In this document: positions 41,801 to 53,213 of the stretch, one piece after another
Numbering within the stretch: position 1 is the first letter of the stretch
Layout: every line of letters begins with the position of its first letter
Origin: Prosapia bicincta
Taxonomy: Eukaryota > Arthropoda > Insecta > Hemiptera > Cercopidae
DNA length: 64,000 nt
Assembly: GCA_036971475.1 (NCBI GenBank)
Contig: JBAIZL010000003.1
Coordinates: 83,514,595-83,578,594, forward strand
Direction: 5' to 3'
Translations under genes and position numbers: made by a program
Notes under the pieces: generated by a model
The model's database searches: none
What the model saw: the letters and a program-made list of their open reading frames with translations, nothing else
What the model was told of the DNA's origin: nothing

Positions 41801-44670
41801 TTAACGCTTAGATTATGTTTTAACGCTCTAGTTATGTTTGAGAACAGATGCATTCGCGCTTACGTTATGTTGGAGAACAGCTGTTTTAACGCTTAGGTTA
41901 TGTTGTTGAACAGTTGTTTTAACGCTTAGGTTATGTTTGAGAACAGTTCTTTTAACGCTTATTTCATGTTTGAGAACCGCTGTTTTAACGATTAGGTTAT
42001 GTTTGAGAACAGATGCTTTCACGCTTAGGTTATTTTGGAGAACAGCTGTTTTAACGATTAGGTTGTGTTTGAGAACGGTGTTTTTAACGCCTTGGTTATG
42101 TTAGAGGACAGATGTTTTAACGCTTAGGTTATGTTTGCGAATAGATGCTTTCACGCTTAGGTTATGTTGGAGAACAGCTGTTTTAATGCTTAAGTTATGT
42201 TTGAGAACAGCGTTTTTATCGCTTAGGTTATATTTGGAAATAGCTCTTTTAACGATTAGGTTATGTTTTAACGCTCTAGTTATGTTTGAGAACAGATGCA
42301 TTCACGCTTAGGTTATGTTGGAGAACAGCTGTTTCAACGCTTAGGTTATATTTGAGAACAGCTGCTATAACGCTTAGGTTATGTATGAAGACAGATATTT
42401 TAACGATTAGGTTAGGTTTGAGAACAGATGCTTTCACGCTTAGGTTATGTTGGAGAACAGCTGTTTTAACGCTTAGGTTATGTTTGAGAACATTTACTTT
42501 AACGCTTAGGTTATGTTTGTGAACAGATATCTTAACGATTATGTCAAGTTTGAGAACAGATGTTTTAAGGCTTAGGTTATGTTTGAGAACAGATGCTTAA
42601 CGCTTAGGTTATGTTTGAGAACATCTGTTTTAACGATTAGGTTATGTTTAAAAACAGATGTTTTAACGCTTAGGGTATGTTTGAGAAGAGATCTTTTAAC
42701 GATTAGGATATGTTTGATAACAGATGTTGATTGCCTAGGGTATGTTTGAGAACAGCTGTTTTAACCCTTAGGTTATGTTTGAGAACAGATGCTTTCACGC
42801 TTAAGTTATGTTGGAGAACAGCTGTTTTAACGCTTAGGTTATGTTTGTAGAACAGTTCTTTTAACGCTTATTTCATGTTTGAGAACCGCTGTTTTAACGA
42901 TTAGGTTATGTTTGAGAACAGATGTTGATTGCCTAGGGTATGTTTGAGAACAGCTGTTTTAACGCTTAGGTTATGTTTGAGAACAGATGCTTTCACGCTT
43001 AAGTTATGTTGGAGAACAGCTGTTTTAACGCTTAGGTTATGTTGGAGAACAGCGGTTTTAACGCTTAGGTTATGTTTGGGAACAGATGTTTTAACGCTTA
43101 GGTTATGTTTGAGAACATTTGCTTTAACGCTTAGGTTATGTTTGTGAACAGATGTCTTAACGATTATGTAATGTTTAAGAAGAGATCTTTTAACGATTAG
43201 GATATGTTTCATAACAGATGTTTTAACGATTACGTTATGTTTGAGAACAGATGTTTTAACGCTTAGGTTATATTTGGGAACAGTTCTTTTAACGCTTATT
43301 TCATGTTTGAGAACCGCTGTTTTAACGATTACGTTATGTTTGAGAACAGATGTTTGAATGCCTAGGGTATGTTTGAGAACAGCTATTTTAACGCTTAGGT
43401 TATGTTGGAAAACAGATGTTTTAACGCTCAAGGTATGTTTGAGAACATTTGCTTTAACGCTTAGGTTATGTTTGTAAACAGATGTCTTAACGATTATGTC
43501 ATGTTTGAGAACAGATGTTTTAACGCTTAGGTTATGTTTGAGAACAGATGCTTAACGCTTAGGTTATGTTTGAGAACATCTGTTTTAACGATTAGGTTAT
43601 GTTTAAAAACAGATGTTTTAACGCTTAGGTTATGTTTGGGAACAGATGTTTTAACGCTTAGGTTATGTTTGAGAACAGTTTTTTTAACGCTTAGGTTATA
43701 TTTGCGAACAGATGCTATAACGCTTAGGTTATGTTTGAGAAGAGATGTTTTACGCTTAGGTTATGTTTGAGAAGAGCTGTTTTAAAGCTTAGGTTATGTT
43801 TGAGAACAGATGCTTAACGGCTAGGTTATGTTTGAGAACAGCTGTTTTAACGCTTAGGTTATGTTCGAGAATAGATATTTTAACGCTTATGTTATGTTTG
43901 AGAACAGATCTTTTAAGGGTTAGGATTTGTTTGATAACAGATGTTTTAACGATAACGTTATGTTTGAGAACAGATGTTTTAACGCTTAGGTTATTTTCGA
44001 GAACAGATGTTTTAACGCTCAGGTTATGTGTCAGAACAGCTGTTTTAACGCTTAGGTTATGTTGGAGAACAGCTGTTTTAACGCTTAGGTTATGTTTGAG
44101 AACAGATGTTTGAATGTTTAGGGTATGTTTGAAAACAGCTGTTTTAACGCTTAGGTTATGTTTGAGAACAGATGCATTCACGCTTAGGTTATGTTGGAGA
44201 AGAGCTGTTTCAACGATTAGGTTATATTTGAGAACAGATTCTATAAGGCTTAGGTTATGTTTGGGAAGAGATGTTTTACTCTTAGGTTATGTTTGAGAAC
44301 AGCTGTTTTAACGCTTAGGTTATGTATGAGAACATATGCTTTAACACTTAGGTTATGTTTGAGAACAGCCCTTTTAACTTTTAGGTTATGTTTAAGAACA
44401 GTATTTTTAACGCTTAGGTAATGTTTGATAACAGAGTTTTTAACGCTAAGGTTATGTTTGATAACAGCGCTTTTAACGCTTAGGTTATGTTAGAGAACAT
44501 ATGAGGTTATGTTAGATTATGTATGAGGACAGATGTTTTTACGATTAGGTTATGTTTGAGATCAACTGTTTTAACGCTCAGGTTATGTTTGAGAACAGCT
44601 GTTTTAACGATAAGGTTATGTTTGAGAACAGCTGTTATAACGCTTAGGTTATGTACGAAGACAGATATTT
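38809..44670 (+). repeat. Older mixed satellite zone with truncated monomers
   Basis: A less regular array with more substitutions and more length variants than its left neighbour. From about 40.79 kb the truncated monomer (TTATGTTTTAACGCTCTAG) becomes frequent (about 40790, 41334, 41814, 42264). Segments at 41174-41374, 41653-41853 and 42101-42301 are repeats of one another about 450-480 bp apart. No gene is seen. Confidence 0.75.
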
Positions 44671-45331
44671 TATCGATTAGGTTATTTTAGGTTAGGTTAG
44701 ATGTTTGATGTTAGATGTTTGAATGCTTAGGGTATGTTTGAGAACAGTTGTTTTAACGCTTAGGTTATATTTGCGAACAGATGCTATAACGCTTAGGTTA
44801 TGTTTGAGAAGAGATGTTTTACGCTTAGGTTATGTTTGATAACAGCATTTTTAACCCTTAGGTTATGTTTGATAACAGCGTTTTTAACGCTTAGTTTATA
44901 TTTGGAAATAGCTCTTTTAACGCTTAGGTTATGTTTTAACGCTCTAGTTATGTTTGAGGACAGATGCATTCACGCTTAGGTTATGTTGGAGAACAGCTGT
45001 TTCAACGCTTAGGTTATTTTTGAGAACAGATGCTATAAAGCTTAGGTTATGTTTGAGAAGAGATGTTTTACGCTTAGGTTATGTTTGAGTACAGATGTTT
45101 TAACACTTAGGTTATGTTTCTTAACAGCGTTTTTAACGCTTAGGTTATGTTAGAGAACATATGTATCAAAGCTTAGATTATGTATAAGGACAGATGTTTT
45201 AACGATTAGGTTATGTTTGAGATCAACTGTTTTAACGCTCAGGTTATGTTTGAGAACAACTATTTTAACGATAAGGTTATTTTTGAGAACAGCTGTTATA
45301 ACGCTTAGGTTATGTATGAAGACAGATATTT
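44671..45331 (+). repeat. 661-bp higher-order repeat, copy 1
   Basis: The unit is 20 monomers plus one base. It begins at TATCGATTAG, contains a short TTAGG run, then the TTTTTAACCCTTAGG, GGAAATAGCTC and truncated monomers. The same start occurs at 45332 and 45993. Confidence 0.88.
44687..44700 (+). repeat. Short telomere-like TTAGG run
   Basis: TTAGGTTAGGTTAG, nearly three units of the insect telomere repeat TTAGG, inside the 661-bp unit. It is a fixed part of that unit, not a terminal telomere. Confidence 0.7.
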
Positions 45332-45992
45332 TATCGATTAGGTTATTTTAGGTTAGGTTAGATGTTTGATGTTAGATGTTTGAATGCTTAGGGTATGTTT
45401 GAGAACAGTTGTTTTAACGCTTAGGTTATATTTGCAAACAGATGCTATAACGCTTAGGTTATGTTTGAGAAGAGATGTTTTACGCTTAGGTTATGTTTGA
45501 TAACAGCATTTTTAACCCTTAGGTTATGTTTGATAACAGCGTTTTTAACGCTTAGTTTATATTTGGAAATAGCTCTTTTAACGCTTAGGTTATGTTTTAA
45601 CGCTCTAGTTATGTTTGAGGACAGATGCATTCACGCTTAGGTTATGTTGGAGAACAGCTGTTTCAACGCTTAGGTTATTTTTGAGAACAGATGCTATAAA
45701 GCTTAGGTTATGTTTGAGAAGAGATGTTTTACGCTTAGGTTATGTTTGAGTACAGATGTTTTAACACTTAGGTTATGTTTGTTAACAGCGTTTTTAACGA
45801 TTAGGTTATGTTAGAGAACATATGTATCAAAGCTTAGATTATGTATAAGGACAGATGTTTTAACGATTAGGTTATGTTTGAGATCAACTGTTTTAACGCT
45901 CAGGTTATGTTTGAGAACAACTATTTTAACGATAAGGTTATTTTTGAGAACAGCTGTTATAACGCTTAGGTTATGTATGAAGACAGATATTT
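45332..45992 (+). repeat. 661-bp higher-order repeat, copy 2
   Basis: Near-identical to copy 1 (for example GCGAACAGATGC in copy 1 against GCAAACAGATGC near 45433). A third copy follows immediately. Confidence 0.88.
45348..45361 (+). repeat. Short telomere-like TTAGG run
   Basis: The same TTAGGTTAGGTTAG sequence as at 44687, exactly 661 bp further on. Confidence 0.7.
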
Positions 45993-46316
45993 TATCGATT
46001 AGGTTATGTTAGGTTAGGTTAGATGTTTGATGTTAGATGTTTGAATGCTTAGGGTATGTTTGAGAACAGTTGTTTTAACGCTTAGGTTATATTTGCGAAC
46101 AGATGCTATAACGCTTAGGTTATGTTTGAGAAGAGATGTTTTACGCTTAGGTTATGTTTGATAACAGCATTTTTAACCCTTAGGTTATGTTTGATAACAG
46201 CGTTATTAACGCTTAGTTTATATTTGGAAATAGCTCTTTTAACGCTTAGGTTATGTTTTAACTCTTAAGTTATGTTTGAGAACAGATACATTCACGCTTA
46301 GGTTATGTTGGAGAAC
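45993..46316 (+). repeat. 661-bp higher-order repeat, copy 3 (partial)
   Basis: It follows copies 1 and 2 to about 46316 and then switches to a different monomer order. A fourth, separated copy surrounds 48302 (offset 2309 from 45993). Confidence 0.8.
46009..46022 (+). repeat. Short telomere-like TTAGG run
   Basis: The same 14-bp run, 661 bp after the previous one. Here the preceding bases are TTATG instead of TTATT. Confidence 0.7.
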
Positions 46317-47632
46317 AGATGTTTGAATGCCTAGGGTATGTTTGAGAACAGCTGTTTTAACGCTTAGGTTATCTTTGAGAACGGCGTTTTTAACGCTTAG
46401 GTTATATTTTGAAATAGCTCTTTTAACGCTTAGGTTATGTTTTAACGCTCTAGTTATGTTTGAGAACAGATGCGTTCACGCTTAGGTTATGTTGGAGAAC
46501 AGCGGTTTCAACGCTTAGGTTATGTTTGGCAACAGATGTTTTAACGCTTAGGTTATGTTTGTGAACAGATGTCTTAACGATTATGTCATGTTTGAGAACA
46601 GATGTTTTAACGCTTAGGTTATGTTTGAGAACAGATGCTTAACGCTAAGATTATGTTTGAGAACATCTGTTTTAACGCATAGGTTATGTTTGAGAACAGT
46701 TGTTTTAACGCTTAGGTTATATTTGCGAACAGATGCTATAACGCTTAGGTTATGTTTGAGAAGAGATGTTTTACGCTTAGGTTATGTTTGAGAACAGCTG
46801 TTTTAAAGCTTAGGTTATGTTTGAGAACAGATGCTTAACGGCTAGGATATGTTTGAGAACAGCTGTTTTAACGCTTAGGTTATGTTCGAGAATAGATATT
46901 TTAACGCTTATGTTATGTTTGAGAACACATCTTTTAAGGGTTAGGATTTGTTTGATAACAGATGTTTTAACGAATACGTTATGTTTGAGAACAGATGTTT
47001 TAACGCTTAGGTTATGTTTGAGAACAGATGCTTAACGCTAAGATTATGTTCGAGAACAGATGTTTTAACGCTCAGGTTATGTGTCAGAACAGCTGTTTTA
47101 ACGCTTACGTTATGTTGGAGAACAGATGCTTTCACGCTCAAGTTATGTTGGAGAACAGCTGTTTTAACGCTTAGGTTATGTTTGAGAACAGATGTTTGAA
47201 TGCTTAGGGTATGTTTGAAAACAGCTGTTTTAACGCTTAGGTTATGTTTGAGAACAGATGCATTCACGCTTAGGTTATGTTGGAGAAGAGCTGTTTCAAC
47301 GATTAGGTTATATTTGAGAACAGATTCTATAAGGCTTAGGTTATGTTTGGGAAGAGATGTTTTACGCTTAGGTTATGTTTGAGAACAGCTGTTTTAACGC
47401 TTAGGTTATGTATGAGAACATATGCTTTAACACTTAGGTTATGTTTGAGAACAGCCCTTTTAACTTTTAGGTTATGTTTGAGAACAGTATTTTTAACGCT
47501 TAGGTAATGTTTGATAACAGAGTTTTTAACGCTAAGGTTATGTTTGATAACAGCGCTTTTAACGCTTAGGTTATGTTAGAGAACATATGAGGTTATGTTA
47601 GATTATGTATGAGGACATATGTTTTTACGAAT

Positions 47633-47995
47633 AGGTTATGTTTGAGATCAACTGTTTTAACGCTCAGGTTATGTTTGAGAACAGCTGTTTTAACGATAAG
47701 GTTATGTTTGAGAACAGCTGTTATAACGCTTAGGTTATGTATGAAGACAGATATTTTAACGATTAGGTTATGTTTGAGAACGGCGTTTTAAAAGCTTAGG
47801 TTATGTTAGAGGACAGATGTTTTTACGCTTACGTTATGTTTGAGAACAGATGCTTTCACGCTGAAGTTATGTTTGAGAACAGCGTTTTTTACGTGTAGGT
47901 TATATTTGGAAATAGCTCTTTTAACGCTTAGGTTATGTTTTAACGCTCTAGTTATGTTTGAGATCAGATGCATTCACGCTTAGGTTATGTTGGAG
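47633..47995 (+). other. Paralogous empty site of the LTR element
   Basis: The 128 bases 47633-47760 are identical to 53086-53213, the left flank of the retrotransposon. The bases 47757-47995 match 58199-58437, the right flank, with three mismatches. The target TAAC is present once, at 47757-47760. This is an unoccupied copy of the same higher-order repeat and fixes both insertion boundaries and the 4-bp duplication. Confidence 0.93.
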
Positions 47996-48317
47996 AACAG
48001 CTGTTTCAACGCTTAGGTTATTTTTGAGAACAGATGCTATAAAGCTTAGGTTATGTTTGAGAAGAGATGTTTTACGCTTAGGTTATGTTTGAGTACAGAT
48101 GTTTTACCACTTAGGTTATGTTTGTTAACAGCGTTTTTAACGCTTAGGTTATGTTAGAGAACATATGTATCAAAGCTTAGATTATGTATAAGGACAGATG
48201 TTTTAACGCTCAGGTTATGTTTGAGAACAACTATTTTAACTATAAGGTTATTTTGAGAACAGCTGTTATAACGCTTAGGTTATGTATGAAGACAGATATT
48301 TTATCGATTAGGTTATG

Positions 48318-48331
48318 TTAGGTTAGGTTAG
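48318..48331 (+). repeat. Short telomere-like TTAGG run
   Basis: Fourth occurrence of the 14-bp run, in the isolated 661-bp unit copy near 48.3 kb. Confidence 0.7.
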
Positions 48332-51300
48332 ATGTTTAATGTTAGATGTTTGAATGCTTAGGGTATGTTTGAGATTGTTTTAACGCTTAGGTTATATTTG
48401 GGAACAGATGCTATAACGCTTAGGTTATGTTTGAGAAGAGATGTTTTACGCTTAGGTTATGTTTGATAACAGCTGTTTTAAAGCTTGGGTTATGTTTGAG
48501 AACAGATGTTTCAACGCTTAGGTTATGTTTGAGAACAGATGTTTCAACGCTTAGGTTATGTTTGATAACAGCATTTTTAACCCTTAGGTTATGTTTGATA
48601 ACAGCGTTTTTAACGCTTAGTTTATATTTGGAAATAGCTCTTTTAACGCTTAGGTTATGTTTTAACGCTCAAGTTATGTTTGAGAACAGATACATTCACG
48701 CTTAGGTTATGTTGGAGAACAGATGTTTGAATGCCTAGGGTATGTTTGAGAACAGCTGTTTTAACGCTTAGGTTATGTTTGAGAACAGATGCTTAACGCT
48801 TAGGTTATGTTTGAGAACATCTGTTTTAACGCATAGGTTATGTTTGAGAACAGTTGTTTTAACGCTTAGGTTATATTTGCGAACAGATGCTATAACGCTT
48901 AGGTTATGTTTGAGAAGAGATGTTTTACGCTTAGGTTATGTTTAAGAACAGCTGTTTTAAAGCTTAGGTTATGTTTGAGAACAGATGCTCAACGGCTAGG
49001 TTATGTTTGAGAACAGCTGTTTTAAGGCTTAGCTTATGTTCGAGAATAGATATTTTAACGCCTATGTTATGTTTGAGAACAGATCTTTTAAGGGTTAGGA
49101 TTTGTTTGATAACAGATGTTTTAACGATTACGTTATGTTTGAGAGCCGCTGTTTTAACGATTAGGTTATGTTTCAGAACCGCTGTTCTAACGCTCAGGTT
49201 ATGTGTCAGAACAGCTTTTTTAACGCTTAGGTTATGTTGGAGAACAGCTGTTTTACCGCTTAGGTTATGTTTGAGAACGGCGTTTTTAACGCTTAGGTTA
49301 TGTTAGAGGACAGATGTTTTAACGCTTAGGTTATGTTTGAGAACAGATGGTTTCACGCTTAGGTTATGTTGGAAAACAGATGTTTTAACGCTTAGGTTAT
49401 GTTCGAGAACAGCTGTTTTAACGCTTAGGTTATGTTTGAGAACAGATGCATTCACGCTTAGGTTATGTTGGAGAAGAGCTGTTTCAACGATTAGGTTATA
49501 TTTGAGAACAGATTCTATAACGCTTAGGTTATGTTTGAGAAGAGATGTTTTACGCTTAGGTTATATTTGAGAACAGCTGTTTTAACACTTAGGTTATGTT
49601 TGAGAATGGATGTTTTAACGCATAGGTTATGTTTGAGAACAGATGCTCTAACGCTTAGGTTATGTTTGAGAACAGTTGTTTTAACGCTTAGGTTATGTTT
49701 GAGAACAGCTGTTTTAAAGCTTAGGTTATGTTTGAGAAGAGATGCTTTAACGCTTAGGTTATGTTTGAGAACAGCCCTTTTAACTATTAGGTTATGTTTG
49801 AGAACAGTATTTTTAACGCTTAGGTTATGTTTGAGAACAGCTGTTTTAACGATTAAGTTATGTTTGAGAACAGTTCTTTTAACGCTTATTTCATGTTTGA
49901 GAACCGCTCTTTTAACGATTAGGTTATGTTTGAGAACAGATGTTTGAATGCTTAGGGTATGTTTGAGAACAGCTGTTTTAACGCTTAGGTTATGTTTGAG
50001 AACAGATGCTTTCACGCTTACGTTATGTTTGAGAACAGCTGTTTTAACGCTTAAGTTATGTTTGAGAACGACGTTTTTAACGCTTAATTTATATTTTGAA
50101 ATAGCTCTTTTAACGCTTAGGTTATGTTTTAACGCTCTAGTTATGTTTGAGAACAGATGCATTCGCGCTTAGGTTATGTTGGAGAACAGCGGTTTTATCG
50201 CTTAGGTTATGTTTGGGAACAGATGTTTTAACGCTTAGGTTATGTTTGAAAACAGATGTTTTAACGCCTAACTTATGTTTGAGAACATTATCTTTAACGC
50301 TTAGGTTATGTTTGTGAACAGATGTCTTAACGATTATGTCATGTTTGAGAACAGATGGTTTAACGCTTAGGTTATGTTTGAGAACAGAAGCTTAACGCTT
50401 AGGTTATTTTTGAGAACATAAGTTTTAACGATTAGGTTATGTTTAAAAACAGATGTTTTAACGCTTAGGTTATGTTCGAGAATAGATATTTTAACGCTTA
50501 GGTTATGTTTGAGAAGAGATCTTTTAACGATTACGATATGTTTGATAACAGATGTTTTAACGATTACGTTATGTTTGAGAACAGATGTTTTAACGCTTAG
50601 GTTATGTTCGAGAACAGATGTTTTAACGCTCTGGTTATGTGTGAGAACAGATGCTTAACGGCTAGGTTATGTTTGAGAAAAGATGTTTGAATGCTAAGTT
50701 ATGTTTGAGAACAGTTCTTTTAACGCCTATTTCATGTTTGAGAACCGCTGTTTTAACGATTAGGTTATGTTTGAGAACAGCTGTTTTAACGCTTAGGTTA
50801 TGTTTGAGAACAGATGCTTTCACGCTCAAGTTATGTTGGAGAACAGCTGTTTTAACGCTTAGGTTATGCTTGAGAACAGCTCTTTTAACTTTGATTTCAT
50901 GTTTGAGAGCAGATGCTTCAACGCTTAGGTTATATTTGTGAACAGATGGTTTAACGCTTAGGTTATGTTTGAGAACAGATGCTTAACGCTTAGGTTATTT
51001 TTGAGAACATAAGTTTTAACGATTAGGTTATGTTTAAAAACAGATGTTTTAACGCTTAGGTTATGTTTGAGAACAGCTGTTTTAATGCTTAGGTTATGTT
51101 TGAGAACAGATGCTTACCGGCTAGGTTATGTCTGAGAACAGATGTTTTAACGCTTAGGTTATGTTCGAGAATAGATATTTTAACGCTTAGGTTATGTTTG
51201 AGAACAGATCTTTTAACAGTTAGGATATGTTTGATAACAGATGTTTTAACGATTACGTTATGTTTGAGAACAGATGTTTTAACGCTTAGGTTATGTTCGA

Positions 51301-53209
51301 GAACAGATGTTTTAACGCTCAGGTTATGTGTCAGAACAGCTGTTTTAACGCTTAGGTTATGTTTGAGAACAGTTCTTTTAACGCTTATTTCATGTTTGAG
51401 AGCCGCTGTTTTAACGATTAGGCTATGTTTGAGAACAGATGTTTGAATGCTTAGGGTATGTTTGAGAACAGATGTTTTACCGCTTAGGTTATGTTCGAGA
51501 ACAGATGTTTTAACGCTCAGGTTATGTGTGAGAACAGCGGTTTTAACGCTTAGGTTATGTTTGAGAACAGATGCTTTCACGCTCAACTTATGTTGGAGAA
51601 CAGCTGTTTTAACGCTTAGGTTATGTTTGAGAACGGCGTTTTTAACGCTTAGGTTATGTTAGAGGACAGATGTTTTAACGCTTAGGTTATATTTGCGAAC
51701 AGATGCTATAACGCTTAGGTTATGTTTGAGAAGAGATGTTTTAAAGCTTAGGTTATGTTTGAGAACAGCTCTTTTAACGCTTATTTCATGTTTGAGAGCA
51801 GATGCTTTAACGCTTAGGTTATATTTGTGAACAGATGTTTTAACCCTTATTTTATGTTTGAGAACAGATGTTTTCACGCTTATGTTATGTTGGAGAACAG
51901 CTGTTTTAACGCTTAGGTTATGTTTGGGAACAGTTATTTTAACGCTTAGGTTATGTTGGAAAACAGATGTTTTAACGCTTAGGTTATGTGAGAGAACATA
52001 TGTATCAAAGCTTAGATTATGTATGAGGACAGATGTTTTAACGATTAGGTTATGTTTGATAATAGCTGTTTTAACGATAAGGTTATGTTTGAGAACAGCT
52101 GTTATAACGCTTAGGTTATGTATGAAGACAGATATTTTAACGATTAGGTTATGTTTGAGATCAGATGCTTTCACGCTTAGGTTATGTTGGAGTACAGCTG
52201 TTTTAACGCTTAAGTTATGTTTGAGAACAGCGTTTTCAACGCTTAGGTTATATTTGGAAATAGCTCTTTTAACGCTTAGGTTATGTTTTAACGCTCTAGT
52301 TATGTTTGAGAACAGATGCATTCACGCTTAGGTTATGTTGGAGAACAGCTGTTATAACGCTTAGGTTATGTTTGGGAACAGATGTTTTAACGCTTAGGTT
52401 ATGTTTGAGAACAGATGCTTAACGCTTAGGTTAAGTTTGAGAACATCTGTTTTAACGATTAGGTTATGTTTAAAAACAGATGTTTTAACGCTTAGGTTAT
52501 GTATGAAGACAGATATTTTAACGATTAGGTTACATTTGAGAAGAGATGTTTTAATGCTTAGGTTATGTTGGAGAACAGCTGTTTTAACGCTTAGGTTATG
52601 TTTGGGAACAGATGTTAAAAGCTTAGGTTATGTTTGAGAACAGATGCTTAACGGCTAGGTTATGTTTGAGAACAGCTGTTTTAACGCTTAGGTTATGTTC
52701 GAGAATAGATATTTTAACGCTTATGTTATGTTTGAGAACAGATCTTTTAAGGGTTAGGATTTGTTTGATAACAGATGTTTTAACGATTACGTTATGTTTG
52801 AGAACAGATGTTTTAACGCTTAGGTTATGTTCGAGAACAGATGTTTTAACGCTCAGGTTATGTGTCAGAACAGCTGTTTTAACGCTTAGGTTATGTTGGA
52901 GAACAGATGCTTTCACGCTCAAGTTATGTTGGAGAACAGCTGTTTTAACGCTTAGGTTATGTTTGAGAACGGCGTTTTTAACGCTTAGGTTATGTTAGAG
53001 GACAGATGTTTTAACGCTTAGGTTATGTTTGAGAACAGATGCTTTCACGCTTAGGTTATGTTGGAGAACAGCTGTTTTAACGATTAGGTTATGTTTGAGA
53101 TCAACTGTTTTAACGCTCAGGTTATGTTTGAGAACAGCTGTTTTAACGATAAGGTTATGTTTGAGAACAGCTGTTATAACGCTTAGGTTATGTATGAAGA
53201 CAGATATTT

Positions 53210-53213
53210 TAAC
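53210..53213. repeat. Target site duplication (left)
   Basis: TAAC immediately before the left LTR, part of the monomer GATATTTTAACGATTAGG. It is matched by TAAC at 58199-58202 and is single in the empty site at 47757-47760. Four-base duplications are common for insect gypsy-type integrases. Confidence 0.92.

Larger units (their letters stand above)
1..53213 (+). repeat. 33-bp satellite array, left arm
   Basis: A head-to-tail array of a 33-bp monomer, about 1,610 copies, all in one orientation; a clean consensus copy is at 23524-23556. The consensus has 13 T, 8 A, 8 G and 4 C (36% GC, G+T-rich strand = +). Its centre, AACAGCTGTT, is a perfect 10-bp palindrome containing CAGCTG; the other half holds TTAGGTTA. 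Recurrent variants change the centre (CAGATG, CGGCGT, CAGTTC, CCGCTG, CATATG, TAGATA), the tail (CTTATTTCATG, GATTAGG, GATTACG, AAGCTTAGG) or the length (1-nt losses, a 14-nt loss). Variants occur in fixed orders, which defines the higher-order repeats listed separately. No gene is seen anywhere in this stretch; the long open frames reflect the period being divisible by three. The array continues beyond the left edge. Confidence 0.98.
46317..53213 (+). repeat. Satellite with dispersed 3.0-3.1 kb repeats, up to the LTR element
   Basis: The segment starting 46817 matches that at 43796 (offset 3021), and 47200-47600 matches 44114-44513 (offset about 3086). The same marker (GCTTAACGGCTAGG and relatives) recurs near 48985, 50655, 51113 and 52645. 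The isolated 661-bp unit lies at about 47.9-48.7 kb. The segment 51.7-52.6 kb matches 61.5-62.8 kb in the right arm. No gene is seen. Confidence 0.75.

Noticed and set aside
44687..48331. A true telomere inside the window
   Set aside because: The TTAGG runs are only 14 bp long, are fixed inside a 661-bp repeat and are followed by ordinary satellite on both sides.
1..53213. More than a hundred open reading frames on both strands of the array
   Set aside because: They all translate the same 33-bp repeat in the single stop-free frame of each strand. They overlap one another on opposite strands, many start only at TTG or similar, and they end wherever a monomer gains or loses a base. No domain, no splice logic and no selection signal is visible.
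1..53213. CRISPR array
   Set aside because: There are no unique spacers: the repeat is contiguous, each 33-bp unit is a variant of the same sequence, and no cas genes are nearby.
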